Below the pieces are notes generated by a model. It made no database searches and had not been told where the DNA came from. It saw nothing but the letters and a program-made list of their open reading frames with translations. Made by a program: the position numbers and the translations under genes. Positions 1-5,372 of a stretch of 5,615 bases of DNA are shown in pieces. The stretch's first letter is position 1. Each line of letters opens with the position of its first letter. Source of the stretch: Verrucomicrobiales bacterium (GTDB taxonomy: Bacteria; Verrucomicrobiota; Verrucomicrobiia; Verrucomicrobiales; V1-33); assembly GCA_023253575.1 (NCBI GenBank), contig JALRGB010000051.1:1-5615 (forward strand), written 5' to 3'.

Positions 1-310
1 TGAGCTCGACCTTGGCATTGCCGGGCACTTGCTCGAATGTCCGTCGCAACAACCCAGTAAAACTTTGCCCCAGCATGGCTCGCTCCTGGCTACCCGCCAC
101 CTCATCGGCCATGGAGGTGGCAGCTTGGGCCACCGCAAACACACCGGCCAGCAACAGCCCGGTAATAGCCAGCGATAGCACCACCTCAATGAGAGTAAAT
201 GCATTATGTCGAGAATGCTGAATCTCTCCCGCTCCCACCGCGGCGGACCGGCGGCGGGCCGGACACCACCCTTGGGCGGAGAGGGATCCTGCGGAGTGGA
301 GTGCGTTCAT
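1..310 (-). CDS. gspJ: GspJ-like minor pseudopilin, N-terminal part (3' end outside window)
   Basis: Probable minor pseudopilin of the type II secretion pseudopilus, where GspJ joins GspI and GspK in the tip complex. Reading the minus strand from the ATG at 310-308, the frame stays open to the left edge (103 codons). It contains the class III prepilin signature AFTLIEVVLSLAITGLLLAG: Phe at +1, Glu at +5, then a hydrophobic helix that serves as membrane anchor and packing helix. Prepilin peptidase would cut between Ala37 and Phe38, so the -1 residue is Ala rather than the usual Gly. The ATG gives an unusually long 37-residue leader with an RRR stretch. An in-frame GTG at 238-236 would give a 13-residue leader and is a serious alternative. 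The gene lies 105 bp after gspI, in the position gspJ occupies in the canonical GHIJK order. The J assignment rests on order, since the diagnostic C-terminal part is missing. Confidence 0.8.
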   Translation of the reverse strand, partial: MNALHSAGSLSAQGWCPARRRSAAVGAGEIQHSRHNAFTLIEVVLSLAITGLLLAGVFAVAQAATSMADEVAGSQERAMLGQSFTGLLRRTFEQVPGNAKVEL

Positions 311-415
311 CGAGGGCGTGGGTGAATGGGCGTGTGGGCGGGTGGTAATTCTTGTGTGGATACGGTCGAATTCTTGAAAATCTTTATGATAACAACGCCA
401 ATACTGAAAAGATGA

Positions 416-886
416 TTATTGGGCGGCCTGCTGGAACAATGGGGCGTATCGAAATGTTTCGGCGGTTTCCTCGCCGCGTTGACCGCCCAGCTCCCAATAG
501 GCCGTGACGATAATCTGGAACATTTGAGTCAGGGGCTCGCGGCCGCCTTCCTCGCCCTCGTCCGTTTGCAGCAAATTGCCATTTTTTTCATTCATCTCGA
601 CGATGCGCGTCTCGGTCCAGACGCCGGATTCATCCGGATCGCTGACGATGGGGCGGGCGGTTTCCTCAATTTTCGGCTGACGGGCGAACTGGGTGAGGGT
701 GGACTGCAGGACGGCCATCATACGCAACTCCATTTTCGCGCTGTTGGAAGCTTGCGACATGTACGTCAGGGCGCGCAGCAAGCCGAGAGCGGCCATGCCA
801 AAGAGCGCGACCGCGAGGATGACCTCGATGAGAGCCACTCCGGCCTGCGCCTGCCGGGCGCGGGAATCATGGGAATGAATCATCAT
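416..886 (-). CDS. gspI: GspI-like minor pseudopilin
   Basis: A 156-residue type IV pilin-like protein, probably the GspI minor pseudopilin, which nucleates the pseudopilus tip with GspJ and GspK. Residues 1-16 form a short polar leader ending in Gly16. The mature N-terminus is VALIEVILAVALFGMAALGL, with Glu21 as the conserved +5 Glu and a hydrophobic helix over roughly residues 17-38. The +1 residue is Val instead of the commoner Phe or Met. The rest is a small globular domain. Its end, with FQIIVTAYWELGG near residues 123-135, fits the GspI C-terminal strand region. The first ATG overlaps the gspH stop as ATGATGA, indicating translational coupling; a second ATG follows immediately and would shorten the leader by one residue. 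The length fits the family. The I assignment combines the signature, the size and the position between gspH and gspJ. Confidence 0.86.
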   Translation of the reverse strand: MMIHSHDSRARQAQAGVALIEVILAVALFGMAALGLLRALTYMSQASNSAKMELRMMAVLQSTLTQFARQPKIEETARPIVSDPDESGVWTETRIVEMNEKNGNLLQTDEGEEGGREPLTQMFQIIVTAYWELGGQRGEETAETFRYAPLFQQAAQ

Positions 887-1404
887 CGTATTTCCGACGC
901 TTTGTCCTCAACGTGAGCATCGAGGGCGTTAAAACTGACTTCAATAAATCCGTTGACGCTTTCGGCGCGCACGGCCAGAGGTTCGCACAATCCGCTGCGT
1001 TCAAAAACCCAGATTTGGCGTCCAGGCGGGGCGAATTCGGAGGCGCGCCAGCGTCTCACGCTGAGGACGACGTCCGGGTCAAAATCGTAAAAATCAAGGC
1101 GCCCTTTGGGGGCGGCGGCCTCCGCGGCACCAAAAACGCCGGCCGTGGCCCCAGAAGTGGACACAAGTGAAAAGAGCGCCACCGAATGCGGCATGATTTC
1201 CACCATGTACGGACGCTGCTCCAAAATGGCGAGGTTACGCGCTTTTTTCGCGAATTCCTGCACCTTGCTCATCGGTTCTTCAAGGGCCCGCGTGTGGCTC
1301 AGGGTGATCGTCGATCCCAAAGCCATGGCAATAAGCATGGCCACGATGGACAGCGTGATAACGATCTCAACAAGAGTAAACCCCGGCGCCCGGCCCCTGA
1401 GCAC
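883..1404 (-). CDS. gspH: GspH-like minor pseudopilin (GTG start preferred)
   Basis: A minor pseudopilin following gspG, by position and features GspH. From the GTG at 1404-1402 the protein has 173 residues: an 8-residue leader (MLRGRAPG), cleavage before Phe9, then FTLVEIVITLSIVAMLIAMA with Glu13 at +5 and a membrane helix. The C-terminal domain contains IWVFERSGLCEPLAV, which resembles the Phe-x-x-x-Gly strand region of GspH and FimT-like pseudopilins. The frame is open further, to an ATG at 1584-1582. That start would add 60 residues of Arg/Gly/Pro-rich sequence encoded by a tandem repeat and give a 68-residue leader, far beyond normal prepilin leaders, so the GTG is preferred. Neither candidate has a Shine-Dalgarno motif. 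The stop overlaps the gspI start by 4 bp. The identity as a pseudopilin is firm; H rather than another minor subunit is inferred from gene order and length. Confidence 0.86.
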   Translation of the reverse strand: MLRGRAPGFTLVEIVITLSIVAMLIAMALGSTITLSHTRALEEPMSKVQEFAKKARNLAILEQRPYMVEIMPHSVALFSLVSTSGATAGVFGAAEAAAPKGRLDFYDFDPDVVLSVRRWRASEFAPPGRQIWVFERSGLCEPLAVRAESVNGFIEVSFNALDAHVEDKASEIR

Positions 1405-1434
1405 ATGCCCAGAACTCGTAGTACCGGACGGCCT

Positions 1435-1506
1435 GAGCCCGCCGAACCGGGCCGACCTGAGCCCGCCGAACCGGGCCGGCTCGAGCCCGCTGACGCAGGT
1501 CGGTCG
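1435..1506. repeat. 24-bp tandem repeat, about three copies, between gspG and gspH
   Basis: Three consecutive 24-bp units begin at 1435, 1459 and 1483, each opening with GAGCCCGC. The first two match at 21 of 24 bases, differing only in the last four; the third is degenerate. Short perfect palindromes border or lie within the tract: GGCTCGAGCC at 1478-1487 and CGGTCGCGACCG at 1501-1512. The tract sits in the 208 bp between the gspG stop and the preferred gspH GTG start. It happens to stay open in the gspH frame, where it would encode two copies of an ARFGGLR-like peptide. Its composition and self-complementarity look like an intergenic repeat rather than a secretion-protein leader. Confidence 0.8.
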
Positions 1507-1612
1507 CGACCGCGCCCAACCCAGCCAGCGCGGAGCGGTGGCACTCCGGGCGGGCGGCAACAGCACGTGGCGGTGACAGTTCATTAGGTCAAAAGGCCAC
1601 GCGAGCGGCCGG

Positions 1613-2056
1613 TTACTTCACTGGCCAGTTGCCGACATCATCTTCGTTGCCTTCGATGCCGTCCGGCCCACGAGAACCGATGTCCGGCTTGCTCAGACCG
1701 TTTTTCTTGCCTGGGAAAACGTAATAATAATCATTTCCCCATGGATCAGGTTTGATTTCCTCCATCATCCGGCGCCACTGGCGTGGTTGCGGGGCGGTGG
1801 TCGGTTTATCGACCAGTGCTTTCAGACCTTGTTCGGTGCTGGGATAGCGCAAAGCCACGCTTTGATACGTAATAAGGGCGCTACCAAAAGCATCAATATC
1901 GGCCCGGGCGCGAACGTCCTTGCCGGTATCGAGCACACCGGTCAGGCCTTTGACGGCCACGCCCAGCAGCAAGGCGATAATGGCGAGCACTAGGACGATT
2001 TCGACCAAGGTAAAGCCGCGCGCACGGCGGCGTGGAAGATGGGAATGGAGTTTCAT
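1613..2056 (-). CDS. gspG: GspG, major pseudopilin of the type II secretion system
   Basis: The major pseudopilin, which polymerises in the inner membrane and periplasm into the pseudopilus that drives substrates through the outer-membrane secretin. The protein has 147 residues, normal for the family. A 14-residue basic leader (RRRARG) ends at Gly14, followed by FTLVEIVLVLAIIALLLGVA with Glu19 at +5; residues 15-38 form the membrane helix. Family landmarks follow in order: YPSTEQGLKALV at 71-82, DPWGNDYYY at 104-112, and the C-terminal calcium-site loop with Asp125, SRGPDG at 128-133, Asp139 and Asp140 before GNW. These landmarks distinguish GspG from type IVa pilins. The ATG at 2056-2054 is the only sensible start and lacks a Shine-Dalgarno motif. 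It is the first gene of the visible gspGHIJ run and lies 228 bp after obg. gspC to gspF are not seen and may lie elsewhere. Confidence 0.97.
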   Translation of the reverse strand: MKLHSHLPRRRARGFTLVEIVLVLAIIALLLGVAVKGLTGVLDTGKDVRARADIDAFGSALITYQSVALRYPSTEQGLKALVDKPTTAPQPRQWRRMMEEIKPDPWGNDYYYVFPGKKNGLSKPDIGSRGPDGIEGNEDDVGNWPVK

Positions 2057-2228
2057 GGCGGGGAATACAGAAGTTGTTAGAGAAAGACTGCCGCAGATCG
2101 GGTTTCGTTCAAAATCACCAGCCTCGCGGCAAATTCAAGAGGCGACGCATCGCGGGTTGTTTTCCATAAAATCAAGCCGGCGAACCCGAGAGAACGGAAC
2201 CAGTGCCGACTGAGAAGCAGGCGGTACG

Positions 2229-2273
2229 CTCACGGAGCCCGCGGAGCTCACAGAGTACGCGGAGCCCACGGCG
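2229..2273. repeat. 9-bp-period repeat (about five units) just after obg
   Basis: Five adjacent 9-mers follow the pattern NNC(A/G)C(G/A)GAG: CTCACGGAG, CCCGCGGAG, CTCACAGAG, TACGCGGAG and the degenerate CCCACGGCG. The array starts 11 bp beyond the obg stop and lies in the 228-bp obg-gspG spacer, which holds no gene. Short-period CACGGAG/CACAGAG arrays of this kind are, to my knowledge, scattered between genes in many environmental bacterial genomes. Their function is unclear. The array contains the small palindromes CCGCGG and GAGCTC but no strong terminator-like stem with a following T-run on the minus strand. Confidence 0.75.
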
Positions 2274-2284
2274 CCTGATCCCGA

Positions 2285-3292
2285 TCACCGCGGCCGCGAG
2301 GCGAGCGTCTGCAACCGGGCCTTGAGCGCGTCCACCCCGGGATCGCCAAGGGTCGATGACTCAATAATCTCGATCTTCTTAAATCGTTGTTTTAAGATTT
2401 TCAGCCGAGCCCGCGATCCCTCGACATCGAGCTTATTGGCCACGATCAGCCATGGCCGCTGGGCGAGCTCATCGCTGTACAAACTCACTTCCGTCCGCAG
2501 GGAGGCGAGATCGTCCCATGGCTCCCGGCCGTCGCTAGCGGCCATGTCCAGCACAAAAAGCAGGACGCGACAGCGCATGATGTGGCGGAGGAACTCATGA
2601 CCGAGACCTCGGTTGGCGTGGGCCCCTTCGATGAGTCCCGGAATATCCGCCACCGTGGCCCGCATGAAGCCGGGGTATTCGATGACCCCAACCATGGGCT
2701 GGAGGGTCGTAAAGGGATAAGCGGCAATTTTCGGACGTGCGGCGCTGAGCGCGGCGACGAGGCTGGATTTTCCGGCGTTGGGAAATCCAACCATGCCGGC
2801 ATCAGCAATTTTACGCAATTCGAAGAAATACCACCCCTCTTGACCAGGCTGACCGGGCTCTGCTTCGGCGGGGGCCCGGTTGGTCGAACTTTTAAAATGT
2901 TCGTTACCCCGGCCGCCTTTGCCGCCTTCGCAGAGGACAAATTCCTCGCCATCGCGGGTCAGGTCGGCGACCAATTCCCCCTTTTCTCCATCTTCATTGA
3001 CTTGGTGCACGAGCGTTCCAGCCGGCACTTTGACCAGAAAATGTTTCCCATTACGGCCGGTTTTATTCTGGCGCGCCCCGGCCTGACCAGCTTCTGCAAC
3101 TGCCTTGGGCTTAAAGAATAATGTGCGAAGACTGTCAGTATGGTGGTCGACACGCAGGACCACATTACCGCCACGGCCGCCATCGCCGCCATCGGGGCCT
3201 CCTTTGGGAACGTATTTATGACGAACCCAATGGACTGCTCCATTGCCTCCATCGCCCGCCTTCGCGTAAACCTTCAGGTGATCAACAAACAT
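2285..3292 (-). CDS. obg: Obg family GTPase (ribosome assembly / stress GTPase)
   Basis: Obg/CgtA is a slow-cycling, ribosome-associated GTPase needed for 50S maturation and linked to ppGpp signalling. The 335-residue protein has the two core domains and no extra C-terminal OCT domain. Residues 1-160 form the glycine-rich Obg fold (AGDGGNGAV at 12-20, KGGPDGGDGGRGG at 30-42, GGKGGRGNEHF at 123-133). Residues 161-332 form the G domain: G1 GFPNAGKSS at 169-177, switch I YPFTTLQP at 192-199, G3 DIPGLIEGAH at 216-225 and G4 NKLD at 286-289. The G5 region reads IIESSTLGDPG, lacking the usual Ser-Ala pair. The start is fixed by the conserved MFVDHLKVYAKAGDGG opening. The upstream bases (GACGCCTG) carry no Shine-Dalgarno. 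It sits 137 bp after the cyclophilin gene. No rpmA or rplU neighbour, common beside obg elsewhere, is present. Confidence 0.98.
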   Translation of the reverse strand: MFVDHLKVYAKAGDGGNGAVHWVRHKYVPKGGPDGGDGGRGGNVVLRVDHHTDSLRTLFFKPKAVAEAGQAGARQNKTGRNGKHFLVKVPAGTLVHQVNEDGEKGELVADLTRDGEEFVLCEGGKGGRGNEHFKSSTNRAPAEAEPGQPGQEGWYFFELRKIADAGMVGFPNAGKSSLVAALSAARPKIAAYPFTTLQPMVGVIEYPGFMRATVADIPGLIEGAHANRGLGHEFLRHIMRCRVLLFVLDMAASDGREPWDDLASLRTEVSLYSDELAQRPWLIVANKLDVEGSRARLKILKQRFKKIEIIESSTLGDPGVDALKARLQTLASRPR

Positions 3293-3429
3293 CAGGCGTC
3301 AGTCTGGCGGTGACCCGGGCCGGGGGCAAGCGCGTTGGTCACTTGTCTGACATTTCTTAGGCGCCCGCCTTACCCCTCACGCCAGACCACCCAGATCTGT
3401 CCACCGACACGACATTTCCGAACCGTCGA

Positions 3430-4794
3430 TCAGGGGGCCTCGACCGTAAAAACGCCCGATCCAGAGACCGTGGCGCCAGTGAGAGAAGGCGGAACAGGGA
3501 CCGTCAGACCCGTCGACCGAAAATACCCGGTGGTCATGGAATCCGCATCGAACGTGAGGGTCACATTCAGCGAAGACAGCGAAGCTGCGGCGGTCCAGGG
3601 CAAGCGATCGAGCGGAAACCCCATGGTCAGAACTGGGCTGAACAGGCCAACATCACCCGTCCCGGCCCCGTACGAAAGCGGGGTGGCGGCTCCCGTGATT
3701 TCCGGGGAACCGGATCGCGACCATGTGCCGACGGACGGCCCACCGCGACGAACCAGAACCTCGATTCCGGCGGGGTTGGAAAACTTCAGGCGGACGACGG
3801 CGGCGTCGGTCAGCGTTGGCAGCGTGTGTTCGATCAACGCGGCATAATCGATGCTGCGTCCGCGCAGGAGCAGCTGGGGCAGCCCGCCGACGCCGGTGAT
3901 ATTGAGCGGGTCGGTGGCCGTAGCCGTGGCAATGGAGGTGGACGACGCCCCGCCCACGGTCAGAGGCACCCAATCCTCGCCCTCGAGGGAATAGCTGAAA
4001 CTGGCAGCGGCGTGGCGGGACCGCGTATATGTGATCTCAAAGCGGGTGGTATTGGGAGGGGCATTGCCGGGCGCATAGCGGGTGGAGTTAATAGTCGTGG
4101 CCCCGGTCACGTCCGGCAACGACCAGGCCGCGGCATTGAATGCTTCCGCGGCAGCCCCCACCCGGCGGATGCGCACCGACTGCATAACCACCGGCGTCAG
4201 CGGCTTGTCACTGGCATTGGCCGGAGTGACGGCAATGGCGTCGACCACCGCCTGCCCCTGCCCCACCGCACCCGCCGGACCGTCCGCCAGCCGGCCAAAA
4301 ACCGTGTGTTTGTCATCCAGATGGGTCGGAAACGAGAGCGGCGGCGTCACCGAAGTCGTAATAAAAAACTGGCTACCGTTGGTATGAATGCCGGAATTCG
4401 CCATCGACACCATGCCAGCCGCATTGTGTGAGTGCAGTAATTGGCCATTCGGTCCTTTGGTGAGCTCGTCAGGAAATTTATATCCGGGCCCGTCGGTACC
4501 CGTGCCCGCAGGCGAGCCTCCCTGAATCATAAAATCCGGAATCACCCGGTGGAAGATGATGCCGTCATAAAACGGCACCCCGACCTGAACTTTGGTCGTC
4601 CGCGGATCGACCCAAGGTCGCGTGCCATCGACCAGCCCCACAAAATTGGCCACTGTGCGGGGCACGTCCTGATGAAAAAGCTCGACCGTGAACCCTCCGA
4701 GACTGGTCTGGAAATCAGCAAATATTTGAGCCTGAAGCGGCACCGCGAGCAGCGGCGCGACCAGACCCAAAAAGGAGGCAAGGCGGAAGCGCAT
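3430..4794 (-). CDS. Secreted cyclophilin-type peptidyl-prolyl cis-trans isomerase with long C-terminal extension
   Basis: Catalyses cis-trans isomerisation of proline peptide bonds, probably outside the cytoplasm. The 454-residue product starts with a Sec-type signal peptide (MRFRLASF, then a Leu/Ala/Val core to about residue 22). The cyclophilin domain spans about 25-212: FHRVIPDFMIQGG at 81-93 with catalytic Arg83, GSQFFIT at 140-146 with substrate-pocket Gln142 and Phe144, and HLDDKHTVFGRL at 158-169. CypA's Trp121 is replaced, as in many bacterial members. Residues 213-454 have no family I can name. They are rich in Ser, Thr, Gly and Ala and look beta-rich. The piece FSYSLEGEDWVPL at 266-278 recalls a motif common in secreted verrucomicrobial proteins. 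The frame is open to an ATG at 5031, but that start would bury the signal peptide and overlap the upstream gene. The start at 4794 lies 31 bp after the upstream stop, suggesting co-transcription. Confidence 0.95.
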   Translation of the reverse strand: MRFRLASFLGLVAPLLAVPLQAQIFADFQTSLGGFTVELFHQDVPRTVANFVGLVDGTRPWVDPRTTKVQVGVPFYDGIIFHRVIPDFMIQGGSPAGTGTDGPGYKFPDELTKGPNGQLLHSHNAAGMVSMANSGIHTNGSQFFITTSVTPPLSFPTHLDDKHTVFGRLADGPAGAVGQGQAVVDAIAVTPANASDKPLTPVVMQSVRIRRVGAAAEAFNAAAWSLPDVTGATTINSTRYAPGNAPPNTTRFEITYTRSRHAAASFSYSLEGEDWVPLTVGGASSTSIATATATDPLNITGVGGLPQLLLRGRSIDYAALIEHTLPTLTDAAVVRLKFSNPAGIEVLVRRGGPSVGTWSRSGSPEITGAATPLSYGAGTGDVGLFSPVLTMGFPLDRLPWTAAASLSSLNVTLTFDADSMTTGYFRSTGLTVPVPPSLTGATVSGSGVFTVEAP

Positions 4795-4825
4795 ATCCAG
4801 AGACAGGCTGATGAGAATTCCAGAC

Positions 4826-5269
4826 TTAGAACGGCATGCCGTCCTGCCGTCCCCCGCCGAAGTCGCGCGTGTCATCATCATCGTCATATTCGCGACGGGG
4901 CGGCCGCTTGGATCCACCGCGACCGCCGCTCGGACCGTCGTCGTCGTACGACTCACCCCCGCCGCCGGCCATGGCCGCCGATCCACCGCTCCCGTCGCCC
5001 GCTTCAATTTTCCATGCCTGCAGATCGACATAATACCGGCCGTTACTCTCGTTCCCGCGCACGTCGAAGGTGATCTTCAGTCGTTGTCCCGCCTTGAACC
5101 GATCAACGAGCGAGACTTTTTCTTTGATGAGAGTGAGCTTGATGTGCTGGGGGTAGCGGTCATCGGGCCCCTTGGACGAGGTGATGACAAATTCGCGCTT
5201 GGTGAAGCCTTTGCCGAACGTCTTTGTTTCAAAGACTTCTTTCAGCGTTCCTTCCAATTCGTAAGACAT
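4826..5269 (-). CDS. DUF3127-like OB-fold protein with SSB-like C-terminal tip
   Basis: A 147-residue protein in two parts. Residues 1-92 resemble the DUF3127 family (predicted OB fold, function not established): MSYELEGTLKEVFETKTFGK, a TKREFVITS strand, then LKITFDVRGNESNGRYYVDLQAWKIE at about 67-92, the most conserved stretch. Residues 93-147 are a disordered-looking linker rich in Gly, Asp and Arg, with YDDD and DDDDD clusters, ending in DGMPF. That architecture, an OB fold plus a Gly-rich linker plus an acidic tip ending in Pro-Phe, copies single-stranded DNA-binding protein, whose tip (DDDIPF) recruits repair enzymes. A nucleic-acid-binding role is therefore inferred, not shown. The start codon is preceded by a pyrimidine-rich stretch (CTCCGCACTCCTC) and no Shine-Dalgarno. 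The gene lies 103 bp after thrC and 31 bp before the cyclophilin gene. Confidence 0.85.
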   Translation of the reverse strand: MSYELEGTLKEVFETKTFGKGFTKREFVITSSKGPDDRYPQHIKLTLIKEKVSLVDRFKAGQRLKITFDVRGNESNGRYYVDLQAWKIEAGDGSGGSAAMAGGGGESYDDDGPSGGRGGSKRPPRREYDDDDDTRDFGGGRQDGMPF

Positions 5270-5327
5270 GAGGAGTGCGGAGGTGACGTGGTTTAAGAGA
5301 TAATGAATGCAACGAGTGCGGCCGAAG

Positions 5328-5341
5328 GCTGACCGGTCAGC
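5328..5341. other. 14-bp perfect palindrome between thrC and the DUF3127 gene
   Basis: GCTGACCGGTCAGC is fully self-complementary and lies 31 bp beyond the thrC stop in the 103-bp spacer. It could be the stem of a small hairpin or a dimeric regulator's operator. No T-run follows on the minus strand, so an ordinary intrinsic terminator is not supported. The site lies about 58 bp upstream of the DUF3127 start codon, compatible with a promoter-region operator, though I could not pick a convincing -35/-10 pair. Confidence 0.45.
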
Positions 5342-5372
5342 GTGGATTTGTCACTTCCAGATTTGGCAAATT

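Noticed and set aside
340..415. Possible sigma-70 promoter ahead of gspJ in the AT-richer stretch
   Set aside because: No -35/-10 pair with good matches and 16-18 bp spacing could be found on the minus strand, so it is not listed as a feature.
419..916. 165-residue open frame on the plus strand opposite gspI
   Set aside because: It lies antisense to a well-supported pseudopilin gene. Its composition is that of a shadow frame in GC-rich DNA and it shows no recognisable domain.
1435..1512. CRISPR-like array
   Set aside because: The 24-bp units are contiguous with no spacers between them, so this is a simple tandem repeat.
2276..2287. Small inverted repeat TGATC-CC-GATCA at the obg stop, considered as a terminator
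   Set aside because: The five-base arms are AT-containing with a two-base loop and no T-run follows, so the stem would not form a credible intrinsic terminator.
2485..2952. 155-residue minus-strand frame inside obg
   Set aside because: It is an alternate frame fully inside the Obg coding sequence, which has intact GTPase motifs throughout.
3826..4431. 201-residue plus-strand open frame opposite the cyclophilin gene
   Set aside because: It is Arg/Gly/His-rich shadow translation of a coding region with clear cyclophilin motifs on the other strand.
4795..5031. N-terminal extension of the cyclophilin frame to an ATG at 5031
   Set aside because: It overlaps the DUF3127-like gene in another frame, is low-complexity antisense-like sequence, and would place the clear signal peptide (starting MRFRLASF) internally.
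4441..5073. 210-residue plus-strand open frame across the cyclophilin and DUF3127 genes
   Set aside because: It crosses two supported minus-strand genes and their spacer, has an Arg-rich low-complexity end and no domain, so it is a shadow.
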